DNA from: Gammaproteobacteria bacterium
GTDB lineage: Bacteria > Pseudomonadota > Gammaproteobacteria > Steroidobacterales > Rariloculaceae
Length of the DNA: 47,637 nt
Assembly: GCA_022820625.1 (NCBI GenBank)
Contig: JAJEFE010000157.1
Span: 1-47,637, forward strand
Reading direction: 5' to 3'
The position numbers and the translations under genes were made by a program. Shown here one piece after another: positions 8,742 to 16,709 of the stretch (the stretch's first letter is position 1; each line of letters starts with the position of its first letter). The notes beneath the pieces were generated by a model that saw only the letters and a program-made list of their open reading frames with translations, was not told where the DNA came from and ran no database searches.

Positions 8742-9050
8742 ATGAAAGCGCAGCGTAAAATGAACTCTAGGCAGGAAGCCCGGGCCCGGACCGGCCTGTA
8801 TCGGGCCATCCTGGCGCTGCGGACGGAGCGAGAGTGTGAGCAGTTCTTCTCCGACCTCTGTACGCCGGCGGAACTGGAGGCACTGGTCGATCGCTGGGCG
8901 GTGGTCGCCCACCTGGCTGATGGCCTGCCCTATCGCAAGATCCACGATCTGACCGGCGTATCGGTGACCACGATCGGTCGCGTGGCGCGCTATCTTACTG
9001 CCGGCAATGACGGCTACCGGATCGCCCTGAAGAGACTGCGCCCACTCTGA
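8742..9050 (+). CDS. TrpR/YerC-family repressor, likely regulator of histidine synthesis
   Basis: The 102-residue helical protein has the TrpR superfamily helix-turn-helix. The pattern LYRAILALRTERECEQFFSD, then LCTPAELEALVDRW, then HLADGLPYRKIHDLTGVSV, and the ending GNDGY resembles the YerC/YecD branch more than E. coli TrpR. In that branch the second HTH helix reads VTTIGRVARYL (near residue 78). The gene is the first of the his operon, 85 bases before hisG, with a candidate palindromic operator upstream. This points to a local repressor using histidine or a pathway metabolite as co-repressor; the ligand is inference. No strong ribosome binding site precedes the ATG. An in-frame ATG at 8760 is possible. 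Confidence 0.8.
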   Translation: MKAQRKMNSRQEARARTGLYRAILALRTERECEQFFSDLCTPAELEALVDRWAVVAHLADGLPYRKIHDLTGVSVTTIGRVARYLTAGNDGYRIALKRLRPL

Positions 9051-9135
9051 AACAGGTATTTCACGTGCCGCTGGCATCGCATGCCCAGGTCGCCCACACG
9101 GTTTGATGCATTGCGCAAGGCTGGAACCTCAAGTT

Positions 9136-10032
9136 ATGGAACAACCCCGCATCAAGATCGCCGTGCAGAAATCGGGCCGGCTTACGGACCACTCCATGGA
9201 GTTGCTCACCCGTTGCGGATTGAGTTACTCACGGGGACGGGACCAATTGATCTGTTACGGCGAAAACATGCCGATGGACGTGCTTCTGGTACGGGACGAC
9301 GATATCCCCGGCCTTGTACAGGAGGACGTCTGCGACCTGGGTATCGTCGGCATGAACGTGCTCGAAGAGGCCAGGCTGGAATTGCAGAGCCAGGGTGTCA
9401 ACAATCTCTTCAATCAGGTCCGCCTGCTCGACTTCGGTCATTGCAGGCTTTCCTTGGGCATTCCCGTGGATGAAGCCTATGCAGGGCCGAAGTCGTTGGC
9501 CAATAAACGAATTGCCACGAGCTATCCGCGCATCGTCGGCAAGTATCTGGAGCGTCACGGGGTTCCGGGAACCGTGGTGACATTTTCGGGCGCCGTCGAA
9601 CTCGCCCCTCGGCTGGACAAGGCGGACTTGATCTGCGACCTGGTGTCCACGGGCGCCACGCTCAAGGCTCACAGCCTCTACGAGGCCGACACCATCCTGG
9701 AGAGCCGCGCCGCGATCATTCAGACACCCATCGATGTGTGCTCTGAGAAAGAGGCGTGGATCCAAAGGCTTCTGCAGCGAATTGGCGGTGTTCTCCAGGT
9801 GCGCGAGAGCAAGTACATCATGCTCCACGCGCCGCGGACCGCATTGAGGGAGGTTCGGGAACTGCTGCCGGGCAGCGAGTCGCCCACCATCATCCCGCTG
9901 GAGGGTCGCGACGACAAGGTGGCGGTCCATGCAGTCTGCCGGGAGAACATCTTCTGGGAGACGCTGGAGGACCTCAAGGAGGCCGGCGCCAGCTCCATCC
10001 TCGTCATTCCGGTGGAAAAGATGCTGGCCTGA
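9136..10032 (+). CDS. hisG: ATP phosphoribosyltransferase, long form
   Basis: It catalyses the first step of histidine synthesis, joining ATP to PRPP. From the ATG at 9136 it has 298 residues, matching the long HisG of E. coli (299). That form carries a C-terminal histidine-sensing domain and needs no HisZ partner. The N terminus MEQPRIKIAVQKSGRL aligns with the family, so upstream in-frame starts (TTG 9103, ATG 9106) are rejected. The PRPP-loop region DLICDLVSTGATLKAH is near residue 170. The C-terminal regulatory domain ends with SSILVIPVEKM. The domain layout implies feedback inhibition by histidine. Confidence 0.96.
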   Translation: MEQPRIKIAVQKSGRLTDHSMELLTRCGLSYSRGRDQLICYGENMPMDVLLVRDDDIPGLVQEDVCDLGIVGMNVLEEARLELQSQGVNNLFNQVRLLDFGHCRLSLGIPVDEAYAGPKSLANKRIATSYPRIVGKYLERHGVPGTVVTFSGAVELAPRLDKADLICDLVSTGATLKAHSLYEADTILESRAAIIQTPIDVCSEKEAWIQRLLQRIGGVLQVRESKYIMLHAPRTALREVRELLPGSESPTIIPLEGRDDKVAVHAVCRENIFWETLEDLKEAGASSILVIPVEKMLA

Positions 10033-10037
10033 CGCCC

Positions 10038-11336
10038 ATGAAGAGATACATCTTGCAAGACCTCGCTCCCGCGCAACAGGACGCACTGTTGCGGCGGCCG
10101 GCGCTCGCCGCGGACGAACGCCTGCGGCGCGAGGTGGCGGACATCCTGAGTCAGGTTCGGCGTGGCGGCGATGCGGCGCTCATCCGGATGGCCCGCGAAC
10201 TCGACGGCGCAGAAATCACGGACCTGCTGGTATCGCCGCGGGAATTCGAAGAAGCCGAATCGTCGCTGCGGCCGGAAGAACGCGCGGCCATTCGGATGGC
10301 TGCAGCCAATGTTACAGCCTTCCACCGCGCCCAGTTGCCCCAACCACTGTCGGTCGAGACCACACCGGGCGTTGTGTGCGAACGGCTGGTTCGCCCCATT
10401 GCAAGCGTCGGACTGTATGTTCCGGCCGGCAGCGCTCCCCTGCCCTCCACCGCGCTCATGCTCGGAGTTCCCGCGAGCCTGGCGGGATGTCCCACGCAGG
10501 TTCTTTGCAGCCCTCCCCGTACCGATGGCCGGGTTGATCCGGCCGTGCTCTATGCCGCCGGCATTTGCGGCATTTCCACGGTGGTGCGCGCCGGCGGCGC
10601 TCAAGCCATTGGCGCCATGGCCTACGGTACGGAAACCGTACCCCGGGTCGACAAAGTCTTCGGGCCAGGCAATGCCTGGGTGACCGAAGCCAAGGAACAG
10701 GTCGCCGCCGACCCACGGGGAGCGGCCAGGGACTTGCCGGCGGGCCCGTCGGAAGTATTGGTCATCGCAGACGACAAGGCCGAACCCTCCTTCGTGGCGG
10801 CGGACCTGTTGTCCCAGGCGGAACACGGCATCGATTCCCAGGTCATTCTGCTGACTCCCAGCGAACGGCTTATCGACCAGGTGCTGTCTGAGATCGACTC
10901 GCAGACAAAGCTGCTCAGCCGGCGCAACATCGTGCGTCAGTCCCTGGCGCATTCCCGAGCCATCCTTGTACGCGACCTGCCGACGGCCATTGCAATCTCG
11001 AATCGATACGCTCCGGAGCACCTGATCATTCAGGTCGAGAATCCCCGACGGATTCTGGATCAGGTCGTTGCCGCAGGCTCGGTGTTCCTCGGTCCGTGGG
11101 CGCCGGAGACCGTCGGGGACTATTGCAGTGGAACGAATCACGTGTTGCCCACCTACGGATTTGCGCGCGCCTACTCGGGGCTCGGGGTGTCGGATTTCCT
11201 GCGCACCATGACCGTCCAGACCCTGACGGAAGACGGACTGCGGGCCGTGGGTCCCATCGCCGAACAGCTCGCCGCGCTGGAGGGGCTTGATGCTCATGGC
11301 CAAGCGGTCCGCAAGCGTCTGGAAGTACTGGCATGA
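10038..11336 (+). CDS. hisD: Histidinol dehydrogenase
   Basis: It carries out the last two oxidations from histidinol to histidine with NAD and a zinc ion. It is 432 residues long, as in the family. Signature segments are IGLYVPAG-type VGLYVPAGSAPLPST (near 125), AQAIGAMAYGTETVPRVDK, the zinc and substrate motif SQAEHGIDSQ (near 260) and GTNHVLPTYGFARAYSGLGV (near 365). The ATG follows the hisG stop by five bases. The stop overlaps the hisC start by four bases (ATGA), a typical coupled arrangement. Confidence 0.97.
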   Translation: MKRYILQDLAPAQQDALLRRPALAADERLRREVADILSQVRRGGDAALIRMARELDGAEITDLLVSPREFEEAESSLRPEERAAIRMAAANVTAFHRAQLPQPLSVETTPGVVCERLVRPIASVGLYVPAGSAPLPSTALMLGVPASLAGCPTQVLCSPPRTDGRVDPAVLYAAGICGISTVVRAGGAQAIGAMAYGTETVPRVDKVFGPGNAWVTEAKEQVAADPRGAARDLPAGPSEVLVIADDKAEPSFVAADLLSQAEHGIDSQVILLTPSERLIDQVLSEIDSQTKLLSRRNIVRQSLAHSRAILVRDLPTAIAISNRYAPEHLIIQVENPRRILDQVVAAGSVFLGPWAPETVGDYCSGTNHVLPTYGFARAYSGLGVSDFLRTMTVQTLTEDGLRAVGPIAEQLAALEGLDAHGQAVRKRLEVLA

Positions 11337-12454
11337 CGGCGATGGCAAACAGGGACATCCTGGAACTGGCCCGGCCCGAGCTGAGGTCGCTGATTCCCTA
11401 TACGCCGGGTCGTTACGAACCGGGCAGCGTCCGCCTGAACGCCAACGAGTCGCCCTACCGGGCCCCGGGCGATGCCACGGCCCGTGGCCTGAATCGCTAT
11501 CCCCCGCCGCGGCCCGAAACCCTGCAGAAGCGCCTTGCGGAGCAATACGGCGTGGCTCCGGAAGAGCTCCTGGTGACCCGCGGCAGCAGCGAGGCCATCG
11601 ATGTACTGATCCGGGCCTTCTGCGCGGCGCGCCGGGATTCGGTGATCGTCTGCCCGCCTACGTTCGACATGTACAGGCTGTATGCCGGCATTCAGGGCGC
11701 GGAGTTGATCGAGGTGCCGCTGCTGCGGGCCGACGATCCGTCGAAGGATTTCTCGCTCGATACCGCCAACGTGATTGCGGCGCTTAACGGCCGCACCAAG
11801 CTGGTTTTCATCTGCTCGCCGAACAATCCCACCGGAATTTCAATGGATCCGGAAGATGTGGAAGCGATCTGCCGGGCCGCCCGCGGGCAAGCTCTGGTGG
11901 TGATCGATGAGGCCTACATTGAATTTTCCTCCGACCCGGATTTCGAGGCGCTTCGCCAGCGTTATGGCGCGGTGCGGCTGCGCACGCTGTCAAAGTTCGT
12001 GTCCCTGGCCGGGGTTCGCTGCGGAGCCCTCATCGCCGCGCCCCGGCTGATCGAATTTCTCGGCAACGTACTGCCGCCCTACACTTTTCCCACGCCTTCA
12101 ATCGAACTCGTTCTGAAAGCGCTGTCGACCGATTCCCTGGGCGTTTCCCGCGAACGGATCACGGTCCTGCGCAGGGAACGCGCAAGGTTGGCGAAAGCGC
12201 TCGCGAAGGCGCCGACAATTGCACGGGTCTGGCCGAGCGACGGCAACTTTCTTCTCGTTGAAACAAGCGACTCGGGCCTGTTCACTGAATCCGCACGGCG
12301 ATCGGGCATCCTGGTTCGAGCCTTCCCCAGCCACACGGGCCTCGGGAATTGTGTGAGAATCACCGTCGGCCGCCCGGACCAGAACGACCTCCTGCTGGCG
12401 GCTGTCGCCGCCACGGACTCCCAAGCCACCGGCAAGGTGAGGAACAATGCGTAA
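11333..12454 (+). CDS. hisC: Histidinol-phosphate aminotransferase
   Basis: This PLP-dependent fold type I enzyme converts imidazole acetol phosphate to histidinol phosphate with glutamate. It is 373 residues long. Motifs are RLNANESPY near the N terminus, FICSPNNPTG near residue 160, the substrate-side VIDEAYIEF near 190, and the PLP lysine in TLSKFVSLAGVRCG near 220. The first ATG overlaps the hisD stop; a second ATG three codons later (11342) is an alternative. Its stop overlaps hisB by eight bases. Confidence 0.96.
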   Translation: MTAMANRDILELARPELRSLIPYTPGRYEPGSVRLNANESPYRAPGDATARGLNRYPPPRPETLQKRLAEQYGVAPEELLVTRGSSEAIDVLIRAFCAARRDSVIVCPPTFDMYRLYAGIQGAELIEVPLLRADDPSKDFSLDTANVIAALNGRTKLVFICSPNNPTGISMDPEDVEAICRAARGQALVVIDEAYIEFSSDPDFEALRQRYGAVRLRTLSKFVSLAGVRCGALIAAPRLIEFLGNVLPPYTFPTPSIELVLKALSTDSLGVSRERITVLRRERARLAKALAKAPTIARVWPSDGNFLLVETSDSGLFTESARRSGILVRAFPSHTGLGNCVRITVGRPDQNDLLLAAVAATDSQATGKVRNNA

Positions 12455-13517
12455 GGTCTTGTTTCTGGACCGGGACGGCACGCTGGTCGTCGAACCGGAT
12501 GACAAACAGGTCGACGCCATTTCCAAGGTCCGCCTGATGCCCGGCGTGATCCCCGCCCTTCTGCGGGCAAAGGCCGCCGGCTTCGAGTTCGTGATCGTCA
12601 GCAACCAGGACGGTATGGGCACATCCAGCTTTCCGATGGACGACTTCGAGCCGACTCAAGATTACATTCGTAACTTGTTCTTATCTCAGGGAATCAAGTT
12701 CTCTGAAGAATTCTACTGCCCGCATTTTGCCGACGATGGCTGTACCTGCCGCAAACCCCGGGCGGGACTACTTGCGGATTATCTGTCCGACAACGACATC
12801 GATCGGCCGCGCTCGGCGGTGATCGGCGATCGGGATACGGACCTGGAGTTGGCCGCAAATCTGGGGTTGCGCGGTTTCAAGGTCGCTGCGAACGGCACGG
12901 AGGATCAGAGTTGGAAGGAGGTCATTCACCGTATACTGGATGATCCCCGCCGGGCGAGGGTCACCCGCCGGACAAGGGAAACCTCCATCCTGGTCAGCGT
13001 GGACCTGGACAAGGAAGCCGACGCCGATGCGCGCACGGGCATCGGCTTTTTCGATCACATGCTCGATCAACTCGGCAAGCACGGCGGCTTCGCGCTCAAG
13101 GTCCGCTGTGAAGGCGATCTTGAAGTGGACGAGCACCACACTGTCGAGGACGTGGCGCTGACCCTGGGTGAGGCGTTGCGGCAGGCCCTTGGAAGCAAGA
13201 TCGGAATACACCGCTACGGTTTCGTACTGCCCATGGACGAGTCCCAGGCTCGAGTCGCTGTCGATCTCGGCGGGCGTCCATATGCCGTGTTTCGGGGTAC
13301 CTTCCCTCGTGAATCGGTTGGCGGCTTGCCAACCGAACTCGTTCCCCACTTTTTCCGCTCCCTTGCGGAGAAACTCGGCGCGGCGATTCACATCGACGTC
13401 GAAGGCGAGAATGCGCATCACATGGTGGAGGCCTGCTTCAAGGGCGTTGCCCGCAGTCTCAGGCTGGCATTCCGCCGTGAGGGCGCGACCCTGCCCACCA
13501 CCAAGGGAGTGTTGTGA
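12447..13517 (+). CDS. hisB: Bifunctional histidinol-phosphatase / imidazoleglycerol-phosphate dehydratase
   Basis: Two enzymes are fused in 356 residues, as in E. coli (355). The N-terminal HAD phosphatase (about 1-165) has the catalytic FLDRDGTLV and the zinc-binding CPHFADDGCTCRKP segment. The C-terminal dehydratase (about 167-356) has GIGFFDHMLDQLGKH, DEHHTVEDVALTLGEAL and HHMVEACFKGVARSLR, which supply the metal-binding histidines. Both active sites look intact. It covers steps six and eight of the pathway. The TGA stop shares a base with the hisH ATG. Confidence 0.97.
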   Translation: MRKVLFLDRDGTLVVEPDDKQVDAISKVRLMPGVIPALLRAKAAGFEFVIVSNQDGMGTSSFPMDDFEPTQDYIRNLFLSQGIKFSEEFYCPHFADDGCTCRKPRAGLLADYLSDNDIDRPRSAVIGDRDTDLELAANLGLRGFKVAANGTEDQSWKEVIHRILDDPRRARVTRRTRETSILVSVDLDKEADADARTGIGFFDHMLDQLGKHGGFALKVRCEGDLEVDEHHTVEDVALTLGEALRQALGSKIGIHRYGFVLPMDESQARVAVDLGGRPYAVFRGTFPRESVGGLPTELVPHFFRSLAEKLGAAIHIDVEGENAHHMVEACFKGVARSLRLAFRREGATLPTTKGVL

Positions 13518-14110
13518 TGCCGACCCCCGTCATCATAGCCAGCGGTGGCGCCAATCTGGCGTCGCTGCGGTTCGCCCTGCAGCGACTGGGCTGTGACGCT
13601 CCGGTCACGGAAGATCCCGGGCTCATCGAGGCTGCCAGCCACGTCGTCCTTCCGGGCGTCGGCGCGGCCCGGGATGCCATGGACCGGCTTCGTGCAGCCG
13701 GTCTGGTGGACGTCATTCGCCGCCTGCAGCAACCCGTTCTGGGCATCTGCCTCGGACTGCAGCTTCTTTATACGGGCTCGGATGAAGACGACGCGGAATG
13801 TCTGGGCATCATCCCCGGACAGGCTCGCCGCTTCTCCCGGAGCGCCCGCCTGCCCGTTCCCCAAATGGGCTGGAACGCTGTGCGCAAGGTAGCCGAGACA
13901 CCCTTGCTCGAGGGGATCGATGGCGAAAGCTACGCCTATTTCATTCACAGCTACGCGCTTCCCGAGGGCCCCCAGACCTGCGGCGTGGCCGACTACGGCG
14001 GAGTCTTCTCCGCGATGGTCCAGCACGAGAACTTCTTTGCCACGCAATTTCACCCGGAGCGTTCGGCCCTGTTCGGCGCCGCCGTACTTTCGAATTTTCT
14101 CAGGATTTGA
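13517..14110 (+). CDS. hisH: Imidazole glycerol phosphate synthase, glutaminase subunit
   Basis: This class I glutamine amidotransferase supplies ammonia to HisF. It is 197 residues long. The nucleophile elbow is GICLGLQLL (Cys near residue 77, where the commoner form is GICLGMQ). The catalytic His and Glu are in TQFHPERS near 176-180. PQMGWN marks the HisF-interface region. The ATG at 13517 overlaps the hisB stop; a GTG one codon earlier is less likely. Confidence 0.96.
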   Translation: MPTPVIIASGGANLASLRFALQRLGCDAPVTEDPGLIEAASHVVLPGVGAARDAMDRLRAAGLVDVIRRLQQPVLGICLGLQLLYTGSDEDDAECLGIIPGQARRFSRSARLPVPQMGWNAVRKVAETPLLEGIDGESYAYFIHSYALPEGPQTCGVADYGGVFSAMVQHENFFATQFHPERSALFGAAVLSNFLRI

Positions 14111-14116
14111 CGCCAC

Positions 14117-14854
14117 ATGGACTTACTTCCCGCGATCGACATCCGCGGCGGCCGCTGCGTGCGGCTGCTGAAGGGTGACTTCGAACAGGAAACGCGGTAT
14201 CCGGTGGATCCCGTGGAACTTGCTCAACGGTATGCAGACCTGGGAGCGGTCTGGTTGCACGTGGTGGATCTGGATGGCGCAGCCCGGGGCGTGCCCGCGA
14301 ACCTGGAAGTCGTACGGAAAATGGCGAGCGCCGCCAATCTGAAGATCCAGTTGGGCGGCGGTCTTCGTTCCCGGGATGACCTGGACCGGGCTCTGGACGT
14401 GGTTGACCGAGCCGTCATCGGGAGTCTCGCGGTCGAGGCGCGTGAGCAGGTAACTGGCTGGCTTGCGGAACTGGGTGCGGACCGACTGACACTGGCGCTG
14501 GACGTGCGCATGGATGAAAACGACATGCCCAGAATCGCGACCCATGGCTGGACCCGGGACTCCGCCGAGACGCTCTGGAACGCGCTGGAGGCCTATTCGG
14601 CCACCGGCCTGCGTCATGTGCTGTGCACGGATGTCGAGCGGGACGGTGCGCTGCAGGGTCCCAACCTCAGGTTGTACTCGACCTGCGGGCAACATTTTCC
14701 CGCCATCGGCTTTCAGGCCTCCGGCGGCGTGCGCGACAGCCGAGACCTGAGCGACCTGGCGGCAACCGGGGTCGCCTATGCCATTTCGGGCAAGGCGCTG
14801 CTGGAGGGTCGGATCACGGAAGAGGAGATACGGTCGTTCTTGCCAAACGGATAA
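14117..14854 (+). CDS. hisA: ProFAR isomerase (phosphoribosylformimino-AICAR-P isomerase)
   Basis: This (beta-alpha)8-barrel isomerase opens the ribose of ProFAR to PRFAR. It is 245 residues long. The catalytic Asp residues are in [10 protein letters not shown] (Asp8) and [10 protein letters not shown] (near 130). Phosphate-binding motifs IQLGGGLRS (near 77) and QASGGVRD (near 200) are both present, as expected of this internally duplicated barrel. Its last 19 bases overlap the inferred hisF start. Confidence 0.96.
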   Translation: MDLLPAIDIRGGRCVRLLKGDFEQETRYPVDPVELAQRYADLGAVWLHVVDLDGAARGVPANLEVVRKMASAANLKIQLGGGLRSRDDLDRALDVVDRAVIGSLAVEAREQVTGWLAELGADRLTLALDVRMDENDMPRIATHGWTRDSAETLWNALEAYSATGLRHVLCTDVERDGALQGPNLRLYSTCGQHFPAIGFQASGGVRDSRDLSDLAATGVAYAISGKALLEGRITEEEIRSFLPNG

Positions 14855-15702
14855 TTCCCTGCCTGGACGTAAGGGACGGCGTGGTCGTCAAGGGCGTTCG
14901 GTTTCGCGACCATCGCGTGATGGGCGACATTATCGAGCTGGCCCGCCGTTACCGGGACGAAGGGGCGGACGAACTGGTGTTCTATGACATCACCGCCAGC
15001 CCCGATGGGCGGACCGTCGACCGCAACTGGGTCAACCGGGTCGCCGAGGTGCTCGACATCCCCTTCTGCGTCGCCGGGGGAATCCGAAACCTGGCCGACG
15101 CCGAAACCGTCCTGAACCTGGGTGCGGACAAGATATCCATCAATTCGCCGGCGCTGGAGAATCCTGATCTGATCGAGGCCCTTGCCCGTAGATTCGGTTC
15201 CCAGTGCGTGGTGGTCGGAGTCGACAGCCTGGCGATGGCGCACGGCCCGTCCAGCGATGGCGGTGAAAGCAAGGACAGCCTGAAAGGCGGCGCCACCGGC
15301 AGTCAGGACGGCCAACCCTCCACCGATCCGGAATACCTCGTTTACCAATACACCGGCGATCCGAACCGTAGCCGGACCAGCGGCCGGCGCACCCTGGACT
15401 GGATAATCGATGCACAGGCGCGCGGAGCCGGCGAAATCGTCCTCAATTGCATGAATCAGGACGGTGTTCGCAAGGGCTACGATATCGAACAGCTCAGGCG
15501 TGTACGGGAGGTTTGCCAGGTCCCCCTGATCGCATCCGGAGGCGCGGGCGCCATGGAACACTTCAGGGAAGTCTTCGAACGCGCGGACGTGGATGGTGCG
15601 CTGGCCGCCAGCGTCTTTCACACGGCCGCGATACCCATACCCGCACTGAAGCGATATTTGATCGGCGCCGCGATACCCATGCGGCCGCCTGAGGAGGAAT
15701 GA
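14836..15702 (+). CDS. hisF: Imidazole glycerol phosphate synthase, cyclase subunit, apparent GTT start
   Basis: HisF closes the imidazole ring using ammonia from HisH. The family begins [12 protein letters not shown]; here the aligned codon before [11 protein letters not shown] is GTT at 14836, and no ATG, GTG or TTG lies in frame between 14623 and there. AGGAG lies 8 bases upstream of GTT, and numbering from it puts the catalytic Asp residues at exactly 11 and 130. The start is therefore a rare codon, a damaging mutation, or a base error. The 288-residue protein is about 30 longer than usual because of a Gly/Ser/Asp-rich insertion after Asp130 (about residues 132-163). The next in-frame GTG (14881) would delete Asp11. 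[32 protein letters not shown] and [12 protein letters not shown] are intact. Confidence 0.9.
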   Translation, partial: VLAKRIIPCLDVRDGVVVKGVRFRDHRVMGDIIELARRYRDEGADELVFYDITASPDGRTVDRNWVNRVAEVLDIPFCVAGGIRNLADAETVLNLGADKISINSPALENPDLIEALARRFGSQCVVVGVDSLAMAHGPSSDGGESKDSLKGGATGSQDGQPSTDPEYLVYQYTGDPNRSRTSGRRTLDWIIDAQARGAGEIVLNCMNQDGVRKGYDIEQLRRVREVCQVPLIASGGAGAMEHFREVFERADVDGALAASVFHTAAIPIPALKRYLIGAAIPMRPPEEE

Positions 15703-15705
15703 CCC

Positions 15706-16002
15706 GTGGCTGGAATCGATTTCCTGAACACGCTTGAAGGCATCATCCAGGATCGATTGGACGATCCCCCGCCGGAAAGTTATACCGCCCGAATCGCCGC
15801 GGGAGGCAATCTGCTGGCCGCCAAAAAACTCGCCGAGGAAGCCGCAGAAGCTGCCCTGGCCGCCGTCGTGGAATCACCTGCGCGGCTGACCGAGGAGTCG
15901 GCGGACCTGCTCTACCATCTGCTGGTATTGCTCAGAATGCGGGGGTTGTCCCTGGAGTCGGTGGTAACGGAACTGGAAGGACGCCATCGACCAAATTCGT
16001 GA
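15706..16002 (+). CDS. hisE: Phosphoribosyl-ATP pyrophosphatase
   Basis: It hydrolyses PR-ATP to PR-AMP, the second step of histidine synthesis. The 98-residue helical MazG-like domain has LEGIIQDRL, ESYTARIAAGG and KLAEEAAEAALAA, with the Mg2+-binding acidic residues, followed by ESADLLYHLLVLLRMRGLSLE. It starts with GTG three bases after hisF. In E. coli it is fused to HisI, but here only the HisE half exists and no HisI (PR-AMP cyclohydrolase) is present in the window. It is the last gene of the operon. Confidence 0.93.
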   Translation: MAGIDFLNTLEGIIQDRLDDPPPESYTARIAAGGNLLAAKKLAEEAAEAALAAVVESPARLTEESADLLYHLLVLLRMRGLSLESVVTELEGRHRPNS

Positions 16003-16025
16003 CCGAAGCCCGTCAGGCAAAGCGC

Positions 16026-16709
16026 CTATTCGAATGCGGCTTCCACCGGCATCAACGCGTTCTTGATGGCGGTTCCCCAAATCGAATTGCCGAGATCGTT
16101 CAGGTGGAGGCCGTCTTCAACGTAGATTTCCGGCCTGAGCGAGCCGTCGGCGTTCAGCAGCGGGGTAGCCACGTCGACGTAGTGCACCAGCGGGTCATCG
16201 TCGGCGATCGCCCGGTAACCCGCGCTGACCTCCCGCGCCCGAGGCCAGACGTTCCAGCGCAGAATGCTGGGTTTGACGGACAGCACGTAGATGCGAGTGT
16301 CCGGCAGTTCCATGTGGACACTTTCGATGATCCGGCGCAACTGATCCAGGATGGTTTCGGTCGGGATCGGCTGGCTCATGCCAGTGTCGTTATCGCCCTC
16401 GTAGATCAGGATCGCACGCGGCTCGTACGCGATCGCGACCCGATCCAGATAGTGCAGCACGTCGTTCATCACGCTGCCGCCGAAGCCCCTCGGTATTACA
16501 GTGAGCGGCGCCAGCGCCTCCGCGGCCTGGTCATTCCAGCGAGCAATACTGGAACTGCCTGTCAACACTATCGCGTCCACCGGAGGCGGATTCTCCCGGT
16601 CCAACGCCTCGAATCGAAGTATGGCGTCCTCGAATCTTTCCGGATCGGGCAGTTCCTGACCCAGGGCGGATGCCCCGGCCAGGACGCAAACTAACAGACA
16701 CAGTCTCAA
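16026..16709 (-). CDS. Secreted SGNH/GDSL-family hydrolase
   Basis: The 227-residue protein has an N-terminal signal peptide (MRLCLLVCVLAGASALG) and an SGNH hydrolase fold, so it is likely an extracytoplasmic esterase or lipase-like enzyme. Block I is VLTGSSSIARW (near residue 48, nucleophile Ser). Block II is RGFGGSVMNDV. The block III equivalent is IYEGDND (near 102), and block V is DGLHLND with the catalytic Asp and His (near 203). The start overlaps the lysC-lysA stop by four bases, so it is probably co-transcribed with it, although no metabolic link is obvious. The substrate is unknown. Confidence 0.82.
   Translation of the reverse strand: MRLCLLVCVLAGASALGQELPDPERFEDAILRFEALDRENPPPVDAIVLTGSSSIARWNDQAAEALAPLTVIPRGFGGSVMNDVLHYLDRVAIAYEPRAILIYEGDNDTGMSQPIPTETILDQLRRIIESVHMELPDTRIYVLSVKPSILRWNVWPRAREVSAGYRAIADDDPLVHYVDVATPLLNADGSLRPEIYVEDGLHLNDLGNSIWGTAIKNALMPVEAAFE

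Noticed and set aside
14623..15702. Long frame giving hisF a 71-residue extension overlapping hisA
   Set aside because: The extension is Arg/Gly-rich shadow sequence of hisA with no family match; the conserved HisF start and Asp11 numbering place the start at 14836.
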